From assembly GCF_001050275.1 (NCBI RefSeq), contig NZ_BBYA01000008.1:496001-560000 (forward strand): 64,000 nt of DNA, read 5' to 3'. The notes beneath the pieces were generated by a model. That model searched no databases and was not told where the DNA came from. It saw only the letters and a list, made by a program, of their open reading frames with translations. Within the stretch, counting starts at the first letter, position 1; each line of letters begins with the position of its first letter. The position numbers were made by a program, and so were the translations under genes. Shown in pieces: positions 8,115 through 17,189 of the stretch. The stretch is from Leptolinea tardivitalis (GTDB lineage: Bacteria > Chloroflexota > Anaerolineae > Anaerolineales > Anaerolineaceae).

Positions 8115-10523
8115 TTATTCATACGCTAACACTTCTCGGATCGTTAGATGTGCAGCATTGCGGGCAGGAATAACGCTGGCAGATACCGACAGGATAATTA
8201 CAAGCACAAGCCAGACAATGAAACCCGTGGGGGTAATGGAGAGGACTGACGGTGCATCAAACAATGCCCGGCTGAGGATATCAGAAAGGGCGTTACTGAT
8301 TGGAAATGATAGAAGGCTGCCGAGAATCCAACTGATAATCCCGATCAGCAGACCTTCAACAATCACCAGGGACATAACGGTTCGATCCGATGCCCCGATT
8401 GCCCGCATGATCCCGATTTCGCGGGTTCGGTCCATGACATTCATACTCATGGTACCCATTAATCCAATTGCGCCGACAAGGGCTGTAAGGAAGGCCATAA
8501 ATACAAGAAAGGTTGTGAGGATATTAAGCCCTTCCGTACTCGAATTTAATGCGAACAGACCTGCATTTACACTGGCCACTTTATAACCTCTGGTGCGCAT
8601 ATATTTCTCAATGGTACTGCCAAATTGACGTTGTTGTTCGATATTTAAATTTGGCGTTTTTGAACTGATTTGGAATGATATGGCTTTATCTGGGCTGCCG
8701 ATGAAATGAGAAAGGTATTCATAATTGCTGTATGCCCTGAAACCGGTACTTTTTCCCGCCAGTTGGAAGAACCCGACGACAGTCCATTTACTCTTGACGC
8801 CGTTCACCCGAAGATCAAGCGTATCCCCGACCTTAAGATCGGGTTTGGCTGAAAGAAAACGTTCACTCAAAACAATGGCATTTTCGTCGCCTGGAATTAT
8901 CCAACGACCTTTAATTAAAATAGGTGTGATCAACCGGCTTTGGGGATCGACACCCAGCATTTCCACCGGTTCACCCGGTTTGTCATTGGCCTCCATTACT
9001 TCACATTGTGCGTAAGTCCAACCTTCAATGATGTCGATCCCAGGTAATGTCTTCAAATCTTTCTGTACCTGGTCGATTCGATAGAACTGATCCATAGTCA
9101 TGCTGACATCAGCTATGAAGTATTTGCTAACTCGCTTTATATAAAGGGTCAGTGCCCCCTGAACATTAAATGTGGCGATAAAAATGGCGCCACCCAGAGT
9201 AAGAGTGAACAAAGTCAGAGCCAGACGACCTTTATGCCGGAATGTGTTTCGCAGGGATATCAACATAGGATGAGATATGCCGCGGATGCGATTTATCCAT
9301 CGATCAAAAGCATCGTCTTTATGATCTGAAGCGATATTACTTCCACCGCTTATAGCCTGAACGGTTTTTATCTTTGCACCGCTGTAAATTGGGAAAAAGG
9401 CGGCTACCTGCGGAACAATCAGGGCGATACCAGCCTGTAAGAATACTGTTCGGGCAATCAACCGGTACCCCTGGACATCAAAATTCAAGGTCCCGGAAAG
9501 GAAATTTACCAGTGCATACGCAGACCAATTGGCTGTTGGAATGGCCAGAGCGAGAGCGATGGCTCCATATAACGCGATTAACACCATGTAAATGGTGATG
9601 ATAGACATACGCCGAGCGCCGATTGTTTTCATCACTCCAATTTGTCTGATTTGTTGGTTCATTAATGCCGATAAGGTATTTGTAATCAGGAATCCACTCA
9701 GGAATACAACCAACATACCCAGAATAAACAACACTCCGGACAGCGCATCGATATAAATAGAATTGGGGTGACTTTTCGTCGTACGAATTACAGTAGATGT
9801 AACCACACCACCATAATCCTCAATCTCTTTATTTACATCTTTTGATAGATCTTTTAAGTGCTCTTCATCGTTTTTTCCGGTTTTTGACGTGATCAGCATT
9901 TCATTATAAATAGCCGGCTGTTCCAACCAGTCGAGGGTATGTACAGTGATGTATCCATTTACTGGAGCAATGAAATAGCCGCCGCCTCCTCCGGTAGCGC
10001 CTATTGTTTGATCATGCACAATCCCTGTGAGTTTGACTTCGCGGGTTTTTCCAGATGGAAGCTGTATTTCAATCATCTCCCCGAGGTTTGCGGCTACGTC
10101 ATTGCGCTTACTGATATCAATGGAAATTTCCCTATAGTCAGGCGGCCAGCTGCCCTGTAACAGCTTTACTTTATTTATAACAGTCTCATCAATTTCAGGA
10201 ATAGCCTGTATTGCCAGCCTGTCCCACTCACCGTTTTTATTTTTATAACGCAGGGTCATGGACCGCCGGCCTTCAACTTCAGCCACATCTGGTAAATCCC
10301 GAATTTTGTCGATAAGTGAATCTGTAAATCCGGGAATAAAAATATGCAGATTTGCCGGATTGACAGCTGTATAACCGATCTCCATATCCTTATTAATTAT
10401 CTCGTTGATACTGGAGATGATTCCCACGGCATATAATCCGACGGCGATGGAAGCAATCACCAGCAAGGAACGGGTCTTATTTCCCCACAAATCTGCAAAA
10501 ACCTTTTGCCAGCGAGGCCTCAT
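8115..10523 (-). CDS. ABC transporter permease with two FtsX halves, cassette A
   Basis: An 802-residue inner-membrane permease of the MacB/LolC/FtsX class (type VII ABC). Each half has one helix, an extracytoplasmic domain and three more helices. Helices are at about residues 15-38, 263-290, 305-330 and 355-378 in the first half, and about 425-450, 670-695, 715-740 and 770-795 in the second. Both halves show the FtsX helix-2 pattern followed by IRQIGVMKTIGA (first half) and REIGIMRAIGA (second half). A fused pair of halves needs two ATPase subunits, and exactly two ATPase genes precede it. Such systems use ATP to drive extracytoplasmic work or export rather than moving substrate through the membrane helices. 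The start overlaps the upstream ATPase stop as ATGA. Confidence 0.88.
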   Translation of the reverse strand: MRPRWQKVFADLWGNKTRSLLVIASIAVGLYAVGIISSINEIINKDMEIGYTAVNPANLHIFIPGFTDSLIDKIRDLPDVAEVEGRRSMTLRYKNKNGEWDRLAIQAIPEIDETVINKVKLLQGSWPPDYREISIDISKRNDVAANLGEMIEIQLPSGKTREVKLTGIVHDQTIGATGGGGGYFIAPVNGYITVHTLDWLEQPAIYNEMLITSKTGKNDEEHLKDLSKDVNKEIEDYGGVVTSTVIRTTKSHPNSIYIDALSGVLFILGMLVVFLSGFLITNTLSALMNQQIRQIGVMKTIGARRMSIITIYMVLIALYGAIALALAIPTANWSAYALVNFLSGTLNFDVQGYRLIARTVFLQAGIALIVPQVAAFFPIYSGAKIKTVQAISGGSNIASDHKDDAFDRWINRIRGISHPMLISLRNTFRHKGRLALTLFTLTLGGAIFIATFNVQGALTLYIKRVSKYFIADVSMTMDQFYRIDQVQKDLKTLPGIDIIEGWTYAQCEVMEANDKPGEPVEMLGVDPQSRLITPILIKGRWIIPGDENAIVLSERFLSAKPDLKVGDTLDLRVNGVKSKWTVVGFFQLAGKSTGFRAYSNYEYLSHFIGSPDKAISFQISSKTPNLNIEQQRQFGSTIEKYMRTRGYKVASVNAGLFALNSSTEGLNILTTFLVFMAFLTALVGAIGLMGTMSMNVMDRTREIGIMRAIGASDRTVMSLVIVEGLLIGIISWILGSLLSFPISNALSDILSRALFDAPSVLSITPTGFIVWLVLVIILSVSASVIPARNAAHLTIREVLAYE

Positions 10524-11713
10524 TTTTTGAGTTTTACCTCCCGAGAGCCTGATAGTTCGAAATCAAATCCGGCTTCCAATTTTTGTATATAATCCTGAAA
10601 ACTTCGTGATGATGTGATGATGTTCTGTAAATTATCTGTAGAGATATATTTCATACGTGCAGATGATCGGTTGCTAATTCGGAAGTTTCTCCTGGCTTCC
10701 AGGTTTTTCTTAATAAAACCTCCTGGCAGCACAGAACCACTTTCATAACTGGCTTGTCTTTTTCCATCGTCGGATCGCATTTCAACCTGACCATCGACCA
10801 CAAGTAGAAGGCCTGGTAATTCGTTGGATTCGAAAAATAAGTTTTCTCCAGGTTCCTTCCTGATTTCGAGTGCTTCATGTGATAAACGTAACATTGAACG
10901 GTGTGATATATGCGGCAAAATACGGGAAATATCTTCATCCACCAATTCACCATCACAAATCACTAGTGTTCGAGATGCCCTTTGTGCCACAGCTTCATCG
11001 TGGGTAACCACAAGAACAGTTTTTCCTTGTTTTACGAGTTTATCGATAAGCTGTAAAACCAGATCAGCTGTCTTTGAATCAAGGTTTCCCGTGGGTTCAT
11101 CGGCAACAATGATCGGGGGGTCATTCGCCAATGCCCGGGCAATGGCTGCACATTGCTCCTGGCCTCCAGATACTGCCGCTGGGAGTTTGTCTTTGAAATC
11201 GTGAAGGCCAACCAGATCCAGCAATTCCTCTGCCCGAATATCACGTTCAGGCGGAGTGTACATATTACAAAAATCCATCGGTAAGATGGTGTTTTCTTTC
11301 AATGTCAACATGGGCAGTAATTGAAAAAACTGGAAAACAATTCCCAGGTTTCGTCCACGCCATTCTGAAAACTCACTCTCTGTCAGATCCTGTAGATAGG
11401 TTTCACCGATCAGGATTTTTCCCGAGGTTGGCCGATCGATGCCGGTGATCATATTCAACAGGGTAGATTTTCCGCTTCCAGATTTTCCAATTATGCTGAC
11501 AAATTGACCGGGGAAAAAACGCGCCGAAACACCTTTCAAGGCTGTAAATTCACCGGCATTTGTCTTATATACTTTGTAAATATCCTGCATCTCTATCAGA
11601 GGCTGAAGGTCTGATTTCCCATTGGCATTTTCTTCCGGCTTCCGATCAATGATTTCGATGGGTTTCTTTATAGAGTGGGATCTTAAGCGTGTGGGAATTT
11701 GTATTGGACGCAT
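10520..11713 (-). CDS. ABC ATPase with degenerate signature and C-terminal cNMP-binding-like domain, cassette A
   Basis: A 397-residue protein. Residues about 40-260 form a MacB/LolD-type ATPase: Walker A GKSGSGKST, Q-loop VFQFF, Walker B IIVADEPT, D-loop GNLDS and H-loop VVTHD are intact. The signature reads SGGQEQCAAIARAL, where this family normally has [14 protein letters not shown], so the conserved Arg is Cys. Residues about 270-390 look like a cyclic-nucleotide-binding beta-roll (LRLSHEALEIRKEPGENLFF, LLLVVDGQVEMRSDDGK, SVLPGG). No clear phosphate-binding cassette Arg-Ala pair was recognised, so ligand binding is uncertain. It follows the other ATPase by 25 bases and overlaps the permease gene by 4. 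Confidence 0.85.
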   Translation of the reverse strand: MRPIQIPTRLRSHSIKKPIEIIDRKPEENANGKSDLQPLIEMQDIYKVYKTNAGEFTALKGVSARFFPGQFVSIIGKSGSGKSTLLNMITGIDRPTSGKILIGETYLQDLTESEFSEWRGRNLGIVFQFFQLLPMLTLKENTILPMDFCNMYTPPERDIRAEELLDLVGLHDFKDKLPAAVSGGQEQCAAIARALANDPPIIVADEPTGNLDSKTADLVLQLIDKLVKQGKTVLVVTHDEAVAQRASRTLVICDGELVDEDISRILPHISHRSMLRLSHEALEIRKEPGENLFFESNELPGLLLVVDGQVEMRSDDGKRQASYESGSVLPGGFIKKNLEARRNFRISNRSSARMKYISTDNLQNIITSSRSFQDYIQKLEAGFDFELSGSREVKLKK

Positions 11714-11738
11714 TTATCGAAGTCCAGATGAAAAGGGA

Positions 11739-12602
11739 TCAGGCGGTTGCGACGATGGATTTCATGGAGATATTTGTTGAATCTCCTGTTTTTAGTTCAC
11801 CATCGACGATCTCCAGCACCCTGCTGGCACGTTGGGCGGCACTGGCGTCATGTGTAACCATAATAATGGTTTTGCCTTCTTTAACCATGTGCTCAAATAT
11901 ATCAAGTATTGTCTCTGCCGTGGTTGAATCCAGCCGACCAGTGGGTTCATCAGCCACAATTACCGGTGGATCATTGGCTAATGCACGGGCAATAGCCACA
12001 CGCTGCTGCTGGCCGCCAGAGATGGCGTTGGGTAGTTTATTCATATGTTCTTCCAATTCGACCATACGCAGCAATTCACGGGCACGTTCGCGGCTTTTAC
12101 CTGGTGTATAGAGATGACAGAAATCCATGGGAAGCATTACATTTTCAAGAAGGGTAAGCATGGGCATTAACTCAAATGACTGGTAGATGATTCCCAGATT
12201 CAAACCCCTCCAAAGGGCCTGCTCATCCTCAGACATATCATGAACTGAGATGCCATTCACATTCACTTTACCTGATGAGATCGAATCAACTCCGGTAATC
12301 ATATTAAGCAGCGTAGTTTTACCCGCACCGGATTTCCCGACGATACAGAGAAACTCATTCGGGTCAATTGATACCGTAATCCCTTTTAATGCTTGAAAAT
12401 CTCCTGCTGGGGTTTGGTAATTTTTTTTGACATCCTGAAGTGTGATAATAGATCCAACAACGGTAGAATCAATTTTATTTGATTCAACGGCATGGATTTC
12501 GTTGGAGGAGTTATCTGAAATGGTTGAAGGAAACCATTTCGGCTTTATTATTTCAAGATTTTTTAAAACAGCATACTTCATTATATTTTCTTGCCCGGTC
12601 AT
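11739..12602 (-). CDS. ABC ATPase with intact motifs, first gene of cassette A
   Basis: A 287-residue ATPase of the MacB/LolD class. An N-terminal extension of about 50 residues precedes the domain. Walker A GKSGAGKTT, Q-loop IYQSF, signature [14 protein letters not shown], Walker B VIVADEPT, D-loop GRLDS and H-loop MVTHD are all canonical. The ATG at 12602 has AAGG 4 bases upstream; a TTG at 12605 and an ATG at 12581 are alternatives. Since the downstream permease is one chain with two halves, this subunit probably pairs with the degenerate ATPase as a heterodimer (inference). Confidence 0.87.
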   Translation of the reverse strand: MTGQENIMKYAVLKNLEIIKPKWFPSTISDNSSNEIHAVESNKIDSTVVGSIITLQDVKKNYQTPAGDFQALKGITVSIDPNEFLCIVGKSGAGKTTLLNMITGVDSISSGKVNVNGISVHDMSEDEQALWRGLNLGIIYQSFELMPMLTLLENVMLPMDFCHLYTPGKSRERARELLRMVELEEHMNKLPNAISGGQQQRVAIARALANDPPVIVADEPTGRLDSTTAETILDIFEHMVKEGKTIIMVTHDASAAQRASRVLEIVDGELKTGDSTNISMKSIVATA

Positions 12603-12870
12603 CAAGCCTTAACACTAACATGCAAAATCCCAGGAAGGGATTTTTATTTCGTAAATGGAAGGATATGAGTACTGTACATCACCTGTGACGATATTCCGTA
12701 TCCCTTGCGTCATAATTCAAGGTCATATATAGATATAGTCGTTCCATTCATGAAAAGCCGAAGTCAATTTAACCATTCCTCGGATAAATTTCGATTAAGA
12801 GTTTTATAAGAATTAATCAAAAAGAAGCTGACACAGAAGAGAATCCTTATATTTGTATCTCCTACTTTAA
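12603..12870. other. Spacer between export cassettes A and B, cassette A promoter region
   Basis: AT-rich spacer upstream of the cassette A ATPase. On the minus strand a TTGACT (near 12764) and TATATCTATAT (near 12727-12737) occur, but they are about 24 bases apart, too far for a good sigma70 pair, so the promoter is not assigned. On the plus strand a weak CTGACA (12828-12833), 16 bases, TATTTG (12850-12855) pair precedes the two hairpins at 12877-12984. Confidence 0.35.
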
Positions 12871-12912
12871 AAAAAACGACGAAAATTGGGTGTAAGACCC
12901 AATTATTCGTCG
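12871..12912 (-). terminator. Intrinsic terminator of cassette B
   Basis: A hairpin of two 7-bp arms around a one-base bulge (12877-12891 with 12897-12912; loop GTAAG) is followed on the minus strand by a long T tract (A run ending at 12876). It ends the minus-strand transcript of cassette B about 90 bases past the lipoprotein stop at 13003. Confidence 0.8.
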
Positions 12913-12938
12913 ACTTTTGCACGTTACTTCCCACTTTT

Positions 12939-12984
12939 GGCCGTCTCGTAAGTCAGTAAATGACTTTTGAGACGGCCTTTTTTT
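12939..12984 (+). terminator. Plus-strand intrinsic terminator without an evident gene
   Basis: GGCCGTCTC (12939-12947) pairs with GAGACGGCC (12969-12977), with an inner AGTCA/TGACT stem and loop GTAAA, and is followed by seven T residues on the plus strand (12978-12984). No plus-strand gene lies upstream within 7 kb, so it may end an antisense transcript or a small RNA. Confidence 0.75.
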
Positions 12985-13002
12985 CTGGCGAATATCCAAT
13001 TA

Positions 13003-13683
13003 TTATTTCGATGAAGTCTTGCTCTCCAGGAGTTTGATGATAGGTTCCGCAAAGATCAGGTTATAACCGCCAGCACTTTTACGGGCTGTTGTCATCGCAG
13101 CTGCTGCGTTTGGTGTGGATTTGGTTGACGAGCTGCTTCCGCCTGCTGCCATCATCATTCCGGGCATTCCGCCAGGGCCGCCGGGCCCGCCCATCATGTC
13201 TCCGCCATTATTGGAACTACTAGACGAAGAGGATGAAGACGAAGTTAGACCATAGGAATCCATTAAATTTTTCAGATCTGAATAGGAGAGTTCCATTTTT
13301 TCAATAGCTGCCAGCTGGTCTGCTGTCATTGTATTTTTAATCTGAGTATTTAGAGCACGGATTTCGTCTACGGCTGTGTTATTGTTTGAGCTCAATGTTT
13401 TCAGAGCTTTAAATAAAGGAAGCAATTCTTTTGCTTTCGCTTCATCTACTGCCTGATCAGTTCCTTCCAGTTTCAATATCCCGATGCCCACTTTTGATTC
13501 GAGATTAAGTTGCGTGTTTTGACCATTACCGTCCGGCTGGCCTGCACCAGCATTGAATGAAGGATTCTGACTGTTGCTCTGAGTTCCGTTGGTGGAATTG
13601 CGTGACCAGGATTGTCTTGTGCTGCAGGCAGCCAGAACACCGATCAAAATCAGGATAATAGCGATAACGAATGACTTTTTCAT
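13003..13683 (-). CDS. Lipoprotein with Ser run and Gly/Met-rich tail, last gene of cassette B
   Basis: A 226-residue secreted lipoprotein: signal peptide MKKSFVIAIILILIGVLAAC with lipobox, then a Ser/Asn/Gln/Gly-rich linker. A helical domain (about residues 60-145; KAKELLPLFKALKTLSS, LNTQIKNTMTADQLAAIEKM) resembles metal-sensor and CpxP/Spy-like helical segments only in general character. A run of ten serines and a GGPGGPGGMPGMMMAAGG segment (Gly/Met-rich) follow, and then a C-terminal piece ending KLLESKTSSK. The Met-rich stretch could bind soft metals or be a plain linker. It follows the cassette B permease by 27 bases and is probably its accessory. Family not recognised. Confidence 0.75.
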   Translation of the reverse strand: MKKSFVIAIILILIGVLAACSTRQSWSRNSTNGTQSNSQNPSFNAGAGQPDGNGQNTQLNLESKVGIGILKLEGTDQAVDEAKAKELLPLFKALKTLSSNNNTAVDEIRALNTQIKNTMTADQLAAIEKMELSYSDLKNLMDSYGLTSSSSSSSSSSNNGGDMMGGPGGPGGMPGMMMAAGGSSSSTKSTPNAAAAMTTARKSAGGYNLIFAEPIIKLLESKTSSK

Positions 13684-13710
13684 AAGGATTGACCTTTCAT
13701 TTTCTAGAAA

Positions 13711-14952
13711 TTATTCGTGCCGGAGAGCCACGATTGGATCTAATTCAGCGGCATTTTTTGCCGGTACATATCCAAAGAAGATACCTACAAGGGCCGCGGA
13801 TAAGAAGGAGAGAAATACCGAATAGGGGAGGACGACCGTGCGCATTCCACCAACTGCATTGAAAATATACGATCCTCCCACACCTACAATGACACCAAGG
13901 ATTCCTCCGAAGAGACTTAGCATCAGAGCCTCTGATAGGAATTGAACACGAATATCCAATGGCGTAGCACCAATTGCCTGACGAAGACCAATTTCACGTG
14001 TACGTTCGGTAACGCTCACCAACATGATATTCATGATACCGATACCACCAACGATCAACGATACACCCGCCACGCCGGCTAACAGGGTACGGAAGGATTC
14101 GGTTGTGGATGACGCTGTGGCGATAATTTCATCCTGGGTTCTGATATTAAAATCCAGAGAATCTGTGCTGACTTTATGCCGGTTGGCCAAGAGAATGGTG
14201 ATTTGATTGATCACATTCTGCATGTTGGTGCTGTCAGCTACCGATACATAAATCATTCTCACGCGGTCACCCACAATACGGGCAAACATGGATGGTGTGA
14301 ATTTTTTAAACACCAGTTGAATAGGACAGTACATCTGTTCGTCAAAATCAGTACCAGAAACCAATCCCTTTGGCGAAAGCACTCCGATGACTGTGAGTTT
14401 GACATCATTCACCATAATTACCTGCCCAAGTGGATCACCATCAGGGAAAAGGCTTTCGGCAACGGAGCTGCCCAGCACAACCACTTTTGAAGCTTTGGTA
14501 ACCTCTTCATCGGTAAAGAAACGACCAGAACCTACTTCAAGCTCACGGACAGTGGTGTAATCTGGCGTAGTACCCACAAGAGTCAGGTCTTCCAGAGTAA
14601 TATCGTTCACTTTTGCTGTTAGGCTTGATTCTGATTGTTCCACAGCCACGCCGGCGATACCAGACACCTGATCACGAATGGCCGCAACATCTGAATATTT
14701 CAAGCCGCCTTTTTGATTGGTTGGTCCCTGACCTGGTCCACCACGGTTAAAGGATTCATTGATAAAAATCAGGTTGGAACCCAATCCGTTAATCTGTTCT
14801 GAAATTGTGGCCTCAGTTCCAGCGCTGATAGCAATCATCATGATTACAGCTGCCACACCAATAATCACGCCAAGCATTGTCAAAATGGAACGGAGCTTGT
14901 TTGAAAGAACACTCTGCCAGGCAGTATGGATAATTTCACGATAGTTCATCAT
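13711..14952 (-). CDS. MacB-type ABC permease, cassette B
   Basis: A 413-residue four-helix permease with the standard MacB/YknZ layout: an N-terminal helix (about residues 19-45, LTMLGVIIGVAAVIMMIAIS), a periplasmic-type MacB domain (about 50-280) and three C-terminal helices (about 290-315, 335-360, 375-400). The classic REIGLRQAIGA loop and the C-terminal ending LDPIVALRHE are present. The ATPase is a separate gene rather than fused as in proteobacterial MacB. Two ATGs start the gene (14952 and 14949); GAGGTG lies so close to the first that 14949 may be the true start. The family exports peptides, antibiotics or lipoproteins; the substrate here is unknown. Confidence 0.9.
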   Translation of the reverse strand: MMNYREIIHTAWQSVLSNKLRSILTMLGVIIGVAAVIMMIAISAGTEATISEQINGLGSNLIFINESFNRGGPGQGPTNQKGGLKYSDVAAIRDQVSGIAGVAVEQSESSLTAKVNDITLEDLTLVGTTPDYTTVRELEVGSGRFFTDEEVTKASKVVVLGSSVAESLFPDGDPLGQVIMVNDVKLTVIGVLSPKGLVSGTDFDEQMYCPIQLVFKKFTPSMFARIVGDRVRMIYVSVADSTNMQNVINQITILLANRHKVSTDSLDFNIRTQDEIIATASSTTESFRTLLAGVAGVSLIVGGIGIMNIMLVSVTERTREIGLRQAIGATPLDIRVQFLSEALMLSLFGGILGVIVGVGGSYIFNAVGGMRTVVLPYSVFLSFLSAALVGIFFGYVPAKNAAELDPIVALRHE

Positions 14953-14957
14953 TCACC

Positions 14958-15716
14958 TCAAATTTTCTGGGGCTGCATATCAATTGGTTGCAGAACCCGG
15001 CGGGCATAGTGATGTCCGTTTTTCTCATCGGAATGCAATCTACCATCACGAATATGAAGGATTCGTTCAGTATGAGCAGCAATTTCTGGTTCATGCGTAA
15101 CCATCACAATGGTGCGTCCGCGATCATGTAATTCATGCAGCATGTCCATGATCTCTTCACTGGATTTGGTATCCAGGTTACCGGTAGGTTCATCAGCCAG
15201 AATAAGGATAGGATCGTTGATCAATACCCGGGCAATGGCAACACGTTGCTGCTGACCACCTGAAAGTTCACTCGGAAGGTGATCGGCTCGTGCGCCCAGC
15301 CCGACACTTGTTAAGACCTTCATAGCCATTTCTTTCCGTTCTTGCATTGTCGTGGGTTTATCTGGCCGATACATCAGAGGCAGCATAACGTTTTCAATGG
15401 CCGTCATTCTTGGAAGCAGGTTGAAGGATTGAAAGACAAATCCAAGTTCTCGACCGCGAATTCTTGCCAATTCTGTGCGGCTATGGTGACTTACATCTTC
15501 TCCATTCAGAATGTATTGGCCGCTGGTGGGCCGGTCTAGACAGGCAAGAATGTTCATCAACGTGCTTTTGCCGGAACCGCTTGGACCCATGATGGCGACA
15601 AATTCACCTTCTGTGATGGTGATGCTGATAGAGTTGACTGCTATAACTTCATTGTCTCCGTCACCGTAGGTTTTCATCAAATTGATTGTTTCTATTATTT
15701 TCTTTTTCGGTTCCAT
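14958..15716 (-). CDS. MacB-type ABC ATPase, cassette B
   Basis: A 252-residue ATPase with canonical motifs: Walker [11 protein letters not shown]-loop [12 protein letters not shown], signature [14 protein letters not shown], Walker [10 protein letters not shown]-loop GNLDT and H-loop MVTHEPEIA. The start overlaps the upstream adaptor stop by one base (TAATG, 15714-15718), and the permease follows 5 bases after its stop, so the two are made together. It energises the permease as a homodimer, in contrast to the two-ATPase arrangement in cassette A. Confidence 0.92.
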   Translation of the reverse strand: MEPKKKIIETINLMKTYGDGDNEVIAVNSISITITEGEFVAIMGPSGSGKSTLMNILACLDRPTSGQYILNGEDVSHHSRTELARIRGRELGFVFQSFNLLPRMTAIENVMLPLMYRPDKPTTMQERKEMAMKVLTSVGLGARADHLPSELSGGQQQRVAIARVLINDPILILADEPTGNLDTKSSEEIMDMLHELHDRGRTIVMVTHEPEIAAHTERILHIRDGRLHSDEKNGHHYARRVLQPIDMQPQKI

Positions 15717-17137
15717 TACTTTGTCTCCGTAATACCGGTAGTCACAGTTTGACCTTTTTCAAGCCCGGTCAAAATCTCGACGTAAGACGTATCCTTAAGG
15801 CCGATAGTGACTGTGTTCAACTTCAATGAACGGTCTTTCTCTACAGTAAATACACCATACTGGCCATCTCCGATTTCTCGTAAGGCAGCTATTGGCACGA
15901 GCAGTGTGTTTTCCGATTTTCCTTTATAAAGCGTTACCGAAGCTGTCAATCCCTGAAACAAGTTGGGAACTTCTGTCAAGTTTTCTGTATTCAGGGAGAT
16001 AATACCCTGTACTGTCGAGTAACCGCTGGTTGAAACCAGAGTTGGATTAACCTGGGTTACTGTTCCTTTGAAGGTGATACCTTCAATAGCATCGAAAGTG
16101 ACTTCGGCTTCTTCATCGACAGCTACATTTTGCAGATCAGTTTCGTCTACTACAAATTCGACCTGTGGATGAACATCATCCGCAACCGTCATGAAAACGG
16201 TATCTGAATCAACCCGGTCGCCTTCAACACCAGCTATGGTCAGAATGGTTCCATCAAATGGTGCAACGAGGGTGGCATTATCAAGATTGGTCTGAGCTAC
16301 ATCATACGCCGCCTGGGCTACTGCTACTTTATTTTCTGCTGTAGCCAGATCAACAGGGTCAATGCCATCATTCTTTAGAAGGGTTTCAAGCTTGGTTTCG
16401 TCGATTTGCAACTGGGCTTTGGCCAGATTCAAATTTGCCTGAGATTTATCTACCTCATAAGATTTATATTCCGCACAGTACTGGTATGTAGCGTAAGCCT
16501 GCAATGCAGCATCTTTGGCTGGAACAATAACGGTAAGATAATAGTTGCCGTCAACAGAACCATCATTCAATTCGTTATATTTGTTCTGAAGCCGAATGTA
16601 ATTATCATAATAAGCGGACGTGGTTTTTTGATCACACCGGATTTGACCTTGTTTAATTAATCCAGCTTCAGCATCTGCCAGATTCTTTTTATCCGTGGAA
16701 ATAGCCAATTGGGCATTGCCAATGGCGGCACTGGCGTTATCTTTGAGATCCTGGAGTTCCTTTTGCGCTGTTACCAGTGCAAGTTTTGTGGAGGTTACTT
16801 CGGAAGATAGTGTAGAAAGGTTTTCAAGTTTGGCCAGAACATCACCTTTTTTTACCTTTTCACCAACTTTCACGTTGATCTTTTCAACCGTACCATCGAT
16901 AGAGAACGAGAGTTTTGCCTGCCGGTTGGCCACCAGTGTTCCTGTTCCCGTAGCCGTGACCGATATTTCTCCTTCTCTGACAGTAGATGTTCCGTACCTT
17001 TGACCAAAAACAGCGGTTGTAGGCATTTGTGGACGTCTGGTCATTAAGTAATATGTTGCTCCACCTGCGATGGCCAAAATGACAACACCGATGATGATCA
17101 ATACTTTACGAGACGGTAATTTTATCTTTTTGAACAT
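15716..17137 (-). CDS. Membrane-anchored HlyD/MacA-type adaptor, cassette B, third
   Basis: A 473-residue adaptor with an N-terminal membrane anchor (about residues 12-32), lipoyl half (IDGTVEKINVKVGEKVKKGD), a helical hairpin (about 108-275), second lipoyl half (ATLVAPFDGTILTIAG), beta-barrel (AEVTFDAIEGITFKGTV) and a membrane-proximal domain ending in GLEKGQTVTTGI. Two cysteines (Cys168 in IRCDQ and Cys221 in YQYCAEY) bracket the hairpin tip, a feature shared with both sister adaptors upstream. GGAG precedes the ATG. It is immediately followed by the ATPase gene. Confidence 0.9.
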   Translation of the reverse strand: MFKKIKLPSRKVLIIIGVVILAIAGGATYYLMTRRPQMPTTAVFGQRYGTSTVREGEISVTATGTGTLVANRQAKLSFSIDGTVEKINVKVGEKVKKGDVLAKLENLSTLSSEVTSTKLALVTAQKELQDLKDNASAAIGNAQLAISTDKKNLADAEAGLIKQGQIRCDQKTTSAYYDNYIRLQNKYNELNDGSVDGNYYLTVIVPAKDAALQAYATYQYCAEYKSYEVDKSQANLNLAKAQLQIDETKLETLLKNDGIDPVDLATAENKVAVAQAAYDVAQTNLDNATLVAPFDGTILTIAGVEGDRVDSDTVFMTVADDVHPQVEFVVDETDLQNVAVDEEAEVTFDAIEGITFKGTVTQVNPTLVSTSGYSTVQGIISLNTENLTEVPNLFQGLTASVTLYKGKSENTLLVPIAALREIGDGQYGVFTVEKDRSLKLNTVTIGLKDTSYVEILTGLEKGQTVTTGITETK

Positions 17138-17189
17138 TGGATATTAGCTCCTCTCCATTGCTGGAGTATTTTTCTTGATTAAGTCAAAC

